Shown: positions 46,635-54,519 of the stretch, one piece after another
Layout of the letters: every line of letters begins with the position of its first letter
Numbering within the stretch: position 1 is the stretch's first letter
Source: Archaeoglobus sulfaticallidus PM70-1
Lineage (GTDB): Archaea; Halobacteriota; Archaeoglobi; Archaeoglobales; Archaeoglobaceae
DNA: 64,000 bases
Direction of reading: 5' to 3'
NCBI RefSeq assembly: GCF_000385565.1
Contig: NC_021169.1
Location: forward strand, 682,001 to 746,000
Position numbers and translations under genes: made by a program
Notes under the pieces: generated by a model
Databases searched by the model: none
The model's input: only the letters and a program-made list of their open reading frames with translations
Told to the model about the DNA's origin: nothing

Positions 46635-47345
46635 ATGCTCTACCAAAACGAGATACTCTGGTTTATCCTTCTCATAGTAAACTTTTCAGGGATTACCTTA
46701 GCATACAGATTATTTGGTAAGTCTGGACTCTATGCATGGACTGCAATGGCTATAATAATAGCCAATATACAAGTAATGAAAACAATAAAGTTCTTTGGAC
46801 TTGTTACAGCAATGGGGAACATCATCTATGGTTCTACATTTCTGGTAACGGATATTCTGTGTGAAAACTACGGGAAAGAGTCTGCAAGAAAAGCAGTGAT
46901 GATCGGGTTCTTTACCCTGATATTTACCACGATAATCATGCAGTTATGTCTTGCATTCATTCCCGATCAAAGTGACACTTTGAGTCCCGCACTCGAGCAG
47001 ATTTTCAGTCTACTTCCGAGAATAACCGTTGCAAGCCTCACAGCATACATCATAAGCCAGTTTCATGATGTTTGGGCATTTGATTTCTGGAAAAGAAAAA
47101 CTAAAGGTAAGCACTTATGGTTAAGGAATAACGCATCAACCATGGTTTCTCAGTTGATTGATAATGCGGTTTTTACATGGATTGCGTTCGTTGGATTTGG
47201 AATTTTCTGGGAACAGGTTTTCCCATGGGAGGTTATAGCAGAGATTTTCATCACCTCTTACATAATGAAATTCATTGTCGCTGTGCTGGACACACCATTC
47301 GTTTATCTGAGCAGGGTAATTAAGGAGTCATTGGCAGAAAAGTAA
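46635..47345 (+). CDS. yhhQ: Queuosine-precursor transporter (YhhQ/VUT family)
   Basis: 236 residues, about six membrane spans. Family landmarks: TFLVTDILCENYGKESARKAVMIGF (the D-x-x-x-E-x-Y-G-K motif), ASLTAYIISQFHDVWAFDFWK, RNNASTMVSQLIDNAVFTWIAF, and VAVLDTPFVYLSRVIKE. Bacterial YhhQ imports preQ0, preQ1 or related bases. The gene converges on a bacterial-type tRNA-guanine transglycosylase with only eight bases between stops, which makes a queuosine-related role likely here. It is A/T-richer by eye than the pyrG side. Confidence 0.88.
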   Translation: MLYQNEILWFILLIVNFSGITLAYRLFGKSGLYAWTAMAIIIANIQVMKTIKFFGLVTAMGNIIYGSTFLVTDILCENYGKESARKAVMIGFFTLIFTTIIMQLCLAFIPDQSDTLSPALEQIFSLLPRITVASLTAYIISQFHDVWAFDFWKRKTKGKHLWLRNNASTMVSQLIDNAVFTWIAFVGFGIFWEQVFPWEVIAEIFITSYIMKFIVAVLDTPFVYLSRVIKESLAEK

Positions 47346-47353
47346 GTGTAATG

Positions 47354-48547
47354 TTATTGATAACCCAACCATCTCTTTTTTAATTCGTAAAATGCTCCAC
47401 TTTCAATAGAATCACGAATTTTTTCAACAAGCCTGATAATGAAGTAGACATTGTGGTATGATGCAAGTCTGAAGTATGTGAGTTCATTGGAAACATAGAG
47501 GTGTCTGAGATAGGCTCTTGAATACTCCTGACATACAAAACAATCACAACTTCTATCGACTGGATTTGTGTCAAATCGGAATTTTGCATTCTTGATGTGA
47601 ATTCTGAATTTGTTTTCTGGTTTTCCACCTTCCTCAGGGCTAATGTAAAGATGTCCTCTCCTTGCCCACCTCGTTGGAGCGACACAATCGAACATATCTA
47701 CGCCCCGTTCAATACAATTGAACAAATCCTCGACCGCACCTATTCCAAGCAAATGTCTGGGTTTTTCCTCCGGTAAAAGCGGTATAACCCATTCAAGAAT
47801 GTTATGCATATCCCTCTTGCTCTTTCCAAGTGAGCCTCCAATCCCAAAACCATCAAAATCTCTTTCCGCCATGAATTTTGCCGACCTTTCTCTCAAATCC
47901 CTGTATTCTCCCCCTTGAACAATTCCAAAAATTGCCTGCTTTTTATTATAATACTGAAGGCATTCTTCAGCCCATCTGTGGGTTCTTTCAAGAGCTATTT
48001 CCGTATATTTTTTGTCCGATAAAGGAGAAGTGCATTCATCAAATGCAAAAATGATGTCGGAACCAAGGTTTGATTGTATTTCCATTGATTTTCTTGGTGT
48101 GAGTTCAACGATCTCCCCGCTTATATGATTTTTGAATCTTACACCTCTGTCATCCACATAAGCCCATTTCTCACCCTTAAAATCAATATCTTTCAATCCC
48201 TCAAGGAAAATATTATTCGCAATCTTTCCAACTCCGTGCTCCATACCAAAACCAAGTGAGAATGCTTGAAAACCCCCAGAATCAGTTACAATGGGTAAAT
48301 CAATGTTCATGAATTTGTGCAATCCACCAAGCTTTTTTATTACCTCGTCTCCAGGACGGAGGTGGAGATGATATGTGTTTGCAAGCAAAACCTCCGCACC
48401 CATTTCTTTCAAATCCCTGTTATCAAGTCCTCTAACACTCGCAAGGGTTGCCACAGGTATAAAAACCGGAGTATTAAATTTTCCATGCTTGGTTTTTACA
48501 ACACCTGTCCTCATTCTGTCTAATGTTGTGTCAATTTTGAATTTCAT
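47354..48547 (-). CDS. tgt: Bacterial-type tRNA-guanine(34) transglycosylase
   Basis: 397 residues, about 380 being usual for bacterial TGT and far shorter than archaeal arcTGT with its PUA domain. Active-site map: Asp89 in TDSGGFQAFSLG, Asp170-Glu-Cys172 in FAFDECTS, Gln211 in FGIVQGG, nucleophile Asp287 in GVDMFDCVAPTRWARRGHLY, zinc ligands Cys334, Cys336, Cys339 and His365. The loop after GIGG reads SLGKSKRDM, one residue shorter than the LAVGE-type loop of preQ1-specific enzymes and Gly-containing as in queuine-using enzymes. It exchanges G34 of GUN-anticodon tRNAs for a 7-deazaguanine. Such an enzyme is not expected in an archaeon, which uses position 15. Confidence 0.9.
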   Translation of the reverse strand: MKFKIDTTLDRMRTGVVKTKHGKFNTPVFIPVATLASVRGLDNRDLKEMGAEVLLANTYHLHLRPGDEVIKKLGGLHKFMNIDLPIVTDSGGFQAFSLGFGMEHGVGKIANNIFLEGLKDIDFKGEKWAYVDDRGVRFKNHISGEIVELTPRKSMEIQSNLGSDIIFAFDECTSPLSDKKYTEIALERTHRWAEECLQYYNKKQAIFGIVQGGEYRDLRERSAKFMAERDFDGFGIGGSLGKSKRDMHNILEWVIPLLPEEKPRHLLGIGAVEDLFNCIERGVDMFDCVAPTRWARRGHLYISPEEGGKPENKFRIHIKNAKFRFDTNPVDRSCDCFVCQEYSRAYLRHLYVSNELTYFRLASYHNVYFIIRLVEKIRDSIESGAFYELKKRWLGYQ

Positions 48548-48746
48548 CCTGAGGTAAGAATTTGTCTTTGCTTAAATTGTTTGCTTCAAATTGATACCTG
48601 TGTCTTATCTAACTTTGGACTTTTTCAGAAGGAGTCATGTGGTTTGTTAGGAGTGTGAGACTGAGTAAAATTTGGGATACCACAATGCACCACAAACCTC
48701 ATAAACAGTTATAAACTAACATTAGGCAATCAGGTTTAGTGCAAAA

Positions 48747-48829
48747 GCCGGGGTGGCAGAGAGGCACTGCGCGAGCCTGGAGAGCTCGTGTCCCTTTGGG
48801 ACGCGTGGGTTCAAGTCCCACCCCCGGCG
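48747..48829 (+). tRNA. tRNA-Ser (anticodon GGA)
   Basis: 83-nt class II cloverleaf: acceptor GCCGGGG/CCCCGGC, anticodon stem CGAGC/GCTCG with loop CTGGAGA (anticodon GGA), long variable arm GTCCC-TTT-GGGAC, T arm GTGGG-TTCAAGT-CCCAC, discriminator G. No CCA. It borders the tgt gene, a common place for transferred DNA. Confidence 0.93.
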
Positions 48830-48981
48830 TTTTATTTTGGATTCTAATCCTATCAATTTCACAACACACCCCCATATTCTGTTTTTATGGTTTGTAGAAA
48901 AATCGCCAGATAGCAACTTTTTTAAGTGAGTTATTGTTAGTTTAATCCCCATATACATTTATATGTAATGGAGGGGAAGGA

Positions 48982-51117
48982 ATGGTAAAACTGACTAATT
49001 ACCTCGTTTTCGGTTTTCTAGCTTTAACGATCTTGGTGGCTCCAGCCTCGGCAATCGGAATTCTGAAAATTGATCTGCCATCAAGAGCGATGGTTGGAGA
49101 TGAGGTCGAGATAAAGATTATTGAATCTTTGTCAGGAGATCCAGTAGAGGGTGTTACGGTTTACATTAATGGGGTTGAAATTGGCACGACAGATGAGGAT
49201 GGCAAAATAACTTACGTTTTCAACTCTCCAGGAGTTTATCTGATCGGAGCGAGTAAGTTTGGTTATACTCCTGCGGCAAGCTTAAGTTTGAGTGTTGAAC
49301 CTCGTGAGGTTGAGACTCCAGGGTCTGAGACTCCCACTAAAACTCCTACTCCTGAAATTCCTGAAACTGAAGAATATAGAGGTTTGGTTTTCAGGGGAGA
49401 TTTAATTTATGAGTTGTTTGGTGATAAAGTATTTGACTCAATAAACATTAAGGATCTTGAAATATCTGATTTAATTGAAAAAGCAAGGGATGTTAAACCT
49501 ACCTCACCAGTAGCATTTTTCACCGACGGGAACAACTACATGATCCTCTATGGCGAGATCGATGTGGAAAAGAGTGGTTATTACAGGATTGAGGGTTACA
49601 GCCTGGGTGTTGATGTTGAATTTGAAGACAAGTCCTGGAAACTCTTTGAGGTCACCAACATTGAGAAACTTAATGCTGAAAATGTTGAGGTTGTGGACCT
49701 TTTGAATAATCCGGGTAATTTTGCCGGTAAGGAGATCGTTGTTGATGGTCCTTTCAGGGAAGTATCATTTAATGTGAAATCTTTCGGCACTCCTGTATGC
49801 GTTGGCTCAATAAGCACGCTTCCTGTTGACTTCAACGAGTTCGTAAAAGAGCTGATGGATGCTGGAAAGAAATTGCAGAAAGAGCCAGACAGAGAGACGA
49901 TTGAGGAATTAACAAAGTTTACAGGAGCCTCAACATTCAGATTCGAGAGAATTGTTGAAACTGGCACTACTCAGGCATACTGGAAGGCGTTGAATGCTGA
50001 GATAACAGCCTTGGTAATCCCAGCCTATCTGGTCGATCTGCTTTTCCCGGATGAACTGAGAGAATTCATTTCTGAAAAAGGTGTGGTTTTGCTCATTGAG
50101 AATGTTAACATAAGGGCTGAGGTGGCTAGCATAGGCGATATACTTGCGAATCCAAGACAGTACTATGGTAAAGTTGTGGAAATTTCTGGAGTCTATAATA
50201 TTGCCAAGGACCTCAGTGTTAAGAACATGGTTGCAACAATGTTCCCTCCGGCAGCAACATCTCCGGTTGATGTCTATTTCGAGCCAATGGCTACATTCGA
50301 ATCGTCATTGCCTGTTGTTAACGCTCTTCTCGGGTTTGGCATCACAGGCTTTGAGCATAATTATAGTAGTATCGGTGATGTGGTGTCAGTTGATGGGAAA
50401 TATACTCTCAAAGGAGTTGTTTTAACAGCAAGCCTGCTCGATAACTCATTACCATCAGTACCAGTTCTGGTGGTGTTTGAGAGGTACAGACAGAACTTTG
50501 AAGATCACACCATCCCGGTGGATCAGGCTGAAGATGCAATCAGGACCTTCACCCTTATCAAAGAAACCATCGCAGGAGTAAATGCAGAAGAGGGGAAAAC
50601 ACAATATGAAAAGCCTGAAGAACCACCAATAACTCCAACACCTACAGAGAATACCCAAATATCAGTTCCGACTGCAACTCCAATTCTAGAGGAAACTGAA
50701 AAACCAGCTCCAACCTCTAAGCTTGAATCCCTCAGCCTCAGCATAACACCCAGCAAAATAACGGCAAAACCTGGAGAGACGATAAATCTCAAGCTTAAAG
50801 TTGATTGGGAGCCCAAGGACTGGAAGGGTAAGGCTGATGTGAAAGTTGTTCTCTCAGCTGCAGGGTTCAAGAAGGAGTTTGAACTTCCAGGAATAGTGCT
50901 TGAGAACCCACCAATTGAGACTGAATTCAGCTACACTCTGCCTGAGAATCTGCCACCGCTGACTTATGAGGCAAAGATAATCGTTGAGGCTGAGGATAAA
51001 AAAGCGGAAAGTGAGGTAGAGGTAGCAGTGGGGTTAAGCCAAACACCAGGGTTTGAGGTTGTTATAGCGCTAATATCAGTGGCTGGAGGTATCGCTTTAA
51101 GGGGTGCAAGGAAGTGA
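48982..51117 (+). CDS. Large surface protein with PGF-CTERM archaeosortase signal
   Basis: 711 residues. Signal peptide 1-24 (YLVFGFLALTILVAPASA), an Ig/PEGA-like domain (EGVTVYINGVEIGTTDEDGK), a Thr/Pro linker (TPTKTPTPEIPETE), a middle region with two related OB-like repeats (LLNNPGNFAGKEIVVDGPFR and ILANPRQYYGKVVEISGVYN), a second Thr/Pro linker (ITPTPTENTQ), a C-terminal Ig-like domain (ITPSKITAKPGETINLKLKV), and the tail TPGFEVVIALISVAGGIALRGARK split as PGF, hydrophobic span and basic end. That tail is the PGF-CTERM signal cut by archaeosortase A and replaced by a lipid anchor. Exact role is unknown. The start follows GGAGGGGAAGG. Asn-x-Ser/Thr sites are few. Confidence 0.82.
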   Translation: MVKLTNYLVFGFLALTILVAPASAIGILKIDLPSRAMVGDEVEIKIIESLSGDPVEGVTVYINGVEIGTTDEDGKITYVFNSPGVYLIGASKFGYTPAASLSLSVEPREVETPGSETPTKTPTPEIPETEEYRGLVFRGDLIYELFGDKVFDSINIKDLEISDLIEKARDVKPTSPVAFFTDGNNYMILYGEIDVEKSGYYRIEGYSLGVDVEFEDKSWKLFEVTNIEKLNAENVEVVDLLNNPGNFAGKEIVVDGPFREVSFNVKSFGTPVCVGSISTLPVDFNEFVKELMDAGKKLQKEPDRETIEELTKFTGASTFRFERIVETGTTQAYWKALNAEITALVIPAYLVDLLFPDELREFISEKGVVLLIENVNIRAEVASIGDILANPRQYYGKVVEISGVYNIAKDLSVKNMVATMFPPAATSPVDVYFEPMATFESSLPVVNALLGFGITGFEHNYSSIGDVVSVDGKYTLKGVVLTASLLDNSLPSVPVLVVFERYRQNFEDHTIPVDQAEDAIRTFTLIKETIAGVNAEEGKTQYEKPEEPPITPTPTENTQISVPTATPILEETEKPAPTSKLESLSLSITPSKITAKPGETINLKLKVDWEPKDWKGKADVKVVLSAAGFKKEFELPGIVLENPPIETEFSYTLPENLPPLTYEAKIIVEAEDKKAESEVEVAVGLSQTPGFEVVIALISVAGGIALRGARK

Positions 51118-51127
51118 TCGGGCCAAC

Positions 51128-51147
51128 AGATAGAACACTTGCTATCT
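51128..51147 (+). terminator. Hairpin terminator after the surface-protein gene
   Basis: AGATAG (51128-51133) and CTATCT (51142-51147) form a 6-bp stem with an 8-base loop, followed by TTTA, 11 bases after the stop codon. Confidence 0.4.
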
Positions 51148-51162
51148 TTAGATGACATGTTG

Positions 51163-51223
51163 GGCTTCCGCCCATCCTATCCCTCCAATCTTACTTCGGC
51201 TCTGGAATTTAAGGGCGGAAGCC
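51163..51223. repeat. Inverted repeat GGCTTCCGCCC / GGGCGGAAGCC
   Basis: Perfect 11-bp arms (51163-51173 and 51213-51223) with a 39-base spacer. G/C-rich arms in an A/T-rich gap could form an RNA hairpin or be the end of a lost mobile element. It lies between the surface-protein gene and the small zinc-binding ORF. Confidence 0.55.
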
Positions 51224-51265
51224 GTATATACAGCTGCTTGTTTAAGCTTTTGTGAGATTCTTGAC

Positions 51266-51430
51266 ATGACCATGCCTCCTGAAAGAGTCAGGGTGAGATG
51301 TCCGAGATGCAAAACTTGGTATGAAGATTGGTATTATCCAACTATCAACCTCCCCCCGAACCCTGATCAAATGTTTCTAAGACCAAATCAAAGAACAAAG
51401 TTGCACAACTCGAGGAGAATGAAGCAATAA
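51266..51430 (+). CDS. Small CxxC protein, possibly truncated
   Basis: 54 residues from ATG at 51266. One Cys pair in RVRCPRCKTWYEDWYYPTINL, then a basic, Asn/Pro-rich end. The motif C-P-x-C-x-x-x-Y-x-D-W-x-x-P-(S/T)-I-N resembles a short zinc-binding segment in other archaeal proteins. With only one knuckle it may need a partner or be a fragment. No clear ribosome site. It ends 13 bases before the antiparallel tRNA-Leu. Confidence 0.4.
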   Translation: MTMPPERVRVRCPRCKTWYEDWYYPTINLPPNPDQMFLRPNQRTKLHNSRRMKQ

Positions 51431-51443
51431 ACAACAAAAAGCA

Positions 51444-51526
51444 TGCGGGGGGAGGGATTCGAACCCTCGAACCCCTACGGGACTGGACCCTAAATCCAGC
51501 GCCTTTGTCCGCTCGGCAACCCCCGC
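51444..51526 (-). tRNA. tRNA-Leu (anticodon TAG)
   Basis: 83-nt class II cloverleaf on the minus strand: acceptor GCGGGGG/CCCCCGC, anticodon stem CTGGA/TCCAG with loop TTTAGGG (anticodon TAG), variable arm around CCCGTAGGGG, T arm GAGGG-TTCGAAT-CCCTC, discriminator A. CCA is not encoded. Confidence 0.93.
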
Positions 51527-51658
51527 AAGAATGATATAACTTGAAACATTGTACTATTTCTGCGTTGCGCTTATCAAGTTTTTGCATGCAAATGTTGTAA
51601 ATGTTGCAATCACATCCCAAAAAGGTTTATTGGGTGCTATTGCATACCCTTATCGACA

Positions 51659-52612
51659 ATGAAGTGCCTGATCTGCAACAGAGAGACACACACGGAAACC
51701 ATTCCTTTATGCGCTGACTGCATAAGAACTAACCCTGAAACAGCGGATAAAATCTCCCGCACCCTTCATAAGAGCGTTTCAGGTGATAGAAAGTGTTCTC
51801 TCTGTGAGAATTTCTGTAATTTCAGTGTAACGGGACTGTGCGGTCTGGACAGAAGTCTAATCTCTCCGAACAGGGCCATGATGACATACTACGAAGACCC
51901 TCTGCCAACGAACTGCTGCAACGCATGGTTCTGCAGAGGTAGCTCGCTGAGAGGAACTAATCTGGCTGTTTTCTACTATGGATGCAACTTTGACTGTCTC
52001 TACTGCCAGAACTGGGAGCATAAAAAGGCTGGCAGGATCATCAGTCTGGATGTTGCAGTTGAGTATGCAATGAAAGATAGAATAAAGTGTATATGCCACT
52101 TTGGAGGCTCGCCAGAACCCCAATTACAGTTCGCAATAAGGTTCAGCAGGAAAGTGCTGAAAGAAAGAGATATAATGATTTGCTGGGAGTGGAACGGTGG
52201 TGGAAGGGAGAAGTTTGTTAAAGAGGCTGTAAAGATAAGCTCTGAAAGCAAGGGAACTGTAAAATTCGATTTAAAGGCCTGGAATGATAATCTGTATAAG
52301 ATTCTAACGGGCAGGAGCAATAAGCCCACATTGAAGAACTTCAAACTCGCATATGATATCGACCCTGAGGTTGTGTCTGCAACAACGCTGCTCGTTCCAT
52401 ATTATGTGGATGAAAAGGAGGTGGAGGGCATAGCTTCCTTTATAGCTGAAGTTGATGAGGACATACCTTACAGCCTTCTGGTCTTCCATCCCGACTACAG
52501 GCTGAGGGATTTACCGGTTACACCGAGAGAACAGGTTGTGAGGTGCTACAATGCCGCCAGAAGGTATTTGAAAAATGTAAATATTGGAAACTTGAGTTTG
52601 TTGGGCTTCTAA
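51659..52612 (+). CDS. Radical SAM protein, PflA-activase-like
   Basis: 317 residues. The radical SAM cluster motif is FYYGCNFDCLYCQNWEHKKAG (C-x3-C-x2-C). N-terminal Cys pairs (KCLICNRET, PLCADC, RKCSLCENFC) suggest zinc or additional clusters. Next come HFGGSPEPQLQFAIRF, CWEWNGGG and VKFDLKAWNDNLYKILTGRS, typical of pyruvate-formate-lyase-activating-enzyme relatives in archaea. The substrate is unknown. It overlaps the convergent flavoprotein gene by four bases. Confidence 0.85.
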   Translation: MKCLICNRETHTETIPLCADCIRTNPETADKISRTLHKSVSGDRKCSLCENFCNFSVTGLCGLDRSLISPNRAMMTYYEDPLPTNCCNAWFCRGSSLRGTNLAVFYYGCNFDCLYCQNWEHKKAGRIISLDVAVEYAMKDRIKCICHFGGSPEPQLQFAIRFSRKVLKERDIMICWEWNGGGREKFVKEAVKISSESKGTVKFDLKAWNDNLYKILTGRSNKPTLKNFKLAYDIDPEVVSATTLLVPYYVDEKEVEGIASFIAEVDEDIPYSLLVFHPDYRLRDLPVTPREQVVRCYNAARRYLKNVNIGNLSLLGF

Positions 52613-53397
52613 TCAGACTCCCCGAAGATCATTTCGGTTTGTCTTTTAAGCTCATCTTTTATTTCCTTGTATTTCTCCTTTAAACCTATAAGCTCTACAC
52701 TGAAATGCTTGACGACCCATTCCGGTGTGAACCTCTCCCCCCGCTTCAGTATATTGAGTTCTGTGTCAAGCAAAGAGCCACAAACCGGGCAGTCGAGTTT
52801 GCCATCGATTACTCTGAATACCGTGTTGAGACAAACAGGACACTGTCCATCCATAACAACTCTCTTTTCCTCCTTTATTGCCTCAGCGACAAGATCGAGC
52901 TTTTTTATGCTTTCAGTCATGAACATCTCAGCCGGGAGTGCGGACTTTATCTCAATGTTCGCCAGCACATCCACTCCAAGCACCTTCGCCAGAACTAGGT
53001 GGGTGGCGGAAGCCCAGCCTTTCATATCCTCAAAACCATGGAAGGTCAGAACAACACCCTTCTTGTTCTTAAATCTTTCAAAATACTTCATCGACATAAA
53101 GCACCTGTCAATGAATGCTTTGAGGTTTCCGGTAGCATCCAGCCAGTAAACTGGAGAGCTTATGAGCAGAACATCACACTCATCTATTTTCCTGAGAATT
53201 TCCTCGACATCATCATCTATCTTGCAGTCCTCACCATAAAGACATCTGTAACAGGCTTTGCATGGCCTGATATCTTTTTTTACGAGGTTTATGATCTCCA
53301 GCTCTGCATTTAGGGCTTTTGCGATGTATTTTGATGCAAGAACACTGTTTCCTTTCTTTCTCTCTGTCGAGACTATACTTAACAATTTTTTGCTCAT
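52609..53397 (-). CDS. Flavodoxin-fold FMN reductase with C-terminal zinc ribbon
   Basis: 262 residues from ATG at 53397 (a TTG at 53412 is open upstream). The FMN fold begins LLSIVSTERKKGNSVLASKYIAKAL; CKACYRCLYGEDCKIDD and LLISSPVYWLDATGNLKAFIDRCF are typical of NADPH-dependent FMN/iron-sulfur flavoproteins. The last third adds CPVCLNTVF and LDCPVCGSLL, a zinc ribbon not usual in this family. It probably transfers electrons in the cytoplasm. The end overlaps the radical SAM gene, so the two may share a setting. Confidence 0.8.
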   Translation of the reverse strand: MSKKLLSIVSTERKKGNSVLASKYIAKALNAELEIINLVKKDIRPCKACYRCLYGEDCKIDDDVEEILRKIDECDVLLISSPVYWLDATGNLKAFIDRCFMSMKYFERFKNKKGVVLTFHGFEDMKGWASATHLVLAKVLGVDVLANIEIKSALPAEMFMTESIKKLDLVAEAIKEEKRVVMDGQCPVCLNTVFRVIDGKLDCPVCGSLLDTELNILKRGERFTPEWVVKHFSVELIGLKEKYKEIKDELKRQTEMIFGESD

Positions 53398-53551
53398 AAA
53401 ATTCTGGTTCAATACCAGGGATTTAAGCTTTGTTTTTTATGATAGTTTTTGAGTTGTGGAAGTGGCAGTAGTAAACTAATAAAGGAGCTGTCAAAAATAG
53501 TGTTTCAGGATTTGGAGCGGAATTCTGTCTGATTGATTTGAGATCTTTACG

Positions 53552-53578
53552 ATATTATGGTATTTTACACCATAATAT
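53552..53578. promoter_or_regulatory. Perfect 10-bp inverted repeat ATATTATGGT-N7-ACCATAATAT, candidate operator
   Basis: Arms 53552-53561 and 53569-53578 with a 7-base spacer ATTTTAC. It lies 93 bases upstream of the DUF166 gene. Perfect 20-base dyad symmetry with a fixed centre is what a dimeric repressor would bind. A palindrome this long is unlikely by chance. The regulator is unknown. Confidence 0.55.
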
Positions 53579-53587
53579 TTACTCAAA

Positions 53588-53636
53588 ACCCGAAACAACC
53601 GCAAACTCAGACCAAGAAACCCAAACAATTTCGGGT
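53588..53636 (+). repeat. Inverted repeat ACCCGAAA / TTTCGGGT in the DUF166 leader
   Basis: 8-bp perfect arms (53588-53595 and 53629-53636) with a 33-base spacer, 34 bases before the ATG at 53671. Transcribed, it could form a hairpin in the 5' leader. Whether it is regulatory is unknown. Confidence 0.4.
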
Positions 53637-53670
53637 AAAAAATTAACTATTTTGAAATGAACTCTATACT

Positions 53671-54519
53671 ATGAATTCGAATCTGAAGCTTGTGGTGTTC
53701 TATAACGGATTTTTCGGTGAGAGGTTCATCGCAAACCTGATGAATTATTCAAACTCATGCCCCTCTTTCGGGGCCTGTGGGCTGGATCAATGCGTTCAGT
53801 GCAAGCAGGGCGCTTACAGCTTCTCCAAAAATATAGTCGCTACCTTTGGTCTTCTGAGCAGAGAGAATATGCCGGATTTCATTGAGGATGCAGAGGACTT
53901 TTTACCAAAAAAGATTCCAAAGGCAGATATTGCAGTAGCGATAAACATCCATCCGGATATTCTCATGGCGCTGCCTGAGAAACTGAAAGAGTCTGGATTC
54001 AAGGCTTTAATCGTTCCAGTGGAGGAGCCGAGGTGGTGTTCTGCCGGACTGGCAAAGCAGTTAAAGGAGAGCTGCACAGAAATCGGACTTGAATTCGCAG
54101 CTCCAAAGCCGTTCTGCCTGCTCAGGAAGTCAGAAGACACACCAACGATCAACCGCTTCATCGATGAGATGGGCATTGGTTATCCGGAGTTTGAGGTAGA
54201 TGTTGAGGATAGCAGGGGTGTGAAGAAGATCAAGAACTTTAGAGTTATAAGGAGCCAGCCATGTGGTGCTGGGTGGTATATAGGAATAAAACTGAGGGAG
54301 TTTGAGTTTAAAGACATGAGGGAGCTATGGGACAGGGTTTCCAGCTCACACCACTCGTTCCCGTGTACAGCAAGCATGGAGAAGGACAACGAATATAACG
54401 AAACTCTGCTTCATGTTGCCGGATACACTGCGAGGCATGCAGTCGATAAAGCCATAGGATATGAGGGAGATGAAGACATTCCCGAGCATCTGATACCCAT
54501 AGTCAAGGGAAGTACCTGA
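53671..54519 (+). CDS. DUF166 family protein
   Basis: 282 residues of the archaeal DUF166 family (once annotated as thymidylate-synthase-like). Motifs: LVVFYNGFFGERFIANLM, SCPSFGACGLDQCVQCKQGAYS, NIHPDILMALPEKL, IVPVEEPRWCSAGLAKQLKE, EIGLEFAAPKPFCLL and RSQPCGAGWYIGIKL. The conserved Cys cluster and the G-A-G-W loop suggest a metal or cofactor site; no activity is proven. It follows a palindrome-bearing intergenic region and its end overlaps the helicase gene by 17 bases. Confidence 0.82.
   Translation: MNSNLKLVVFYNGFFGERFIANLMNYSNSCPSFGACGLDQCVQCKQGAYSFSKNIVATFGLLSRENMPDFIEDAEDFLPKKIPKADIAVAINIHPDILMALPEKLKESGFKALIVPVEEPRWCSAGLAKQLKESCTEIGLEFAAPKPFCLLRKSEDTPTINRFIDEMGIGYPEFEVDVEDSRGVKKIKNFRVIRSQPCGAGWYIGIKLREFEFKDMRELWDRVSSSHHSFPCTASMEKDNEYNETLLHVAGYTARHAVDKAIGYEGDEDIPEHLIPIVKGST

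Noticed and set aside
46635-48547. The transglycosylase as an ordinary archaeal arcTGT
   Set aside because: Length, zinc-site spacing, the DSGGFQAFSLG and SRAYLRHL motifs and lack of a PUA domain all match the bacterial enzyme.
48722-48958. A 78-residue minus-strand frame
   Set aside because: It runs across the tRNA-Ser gene; its sequence is the complement of the tRNA.
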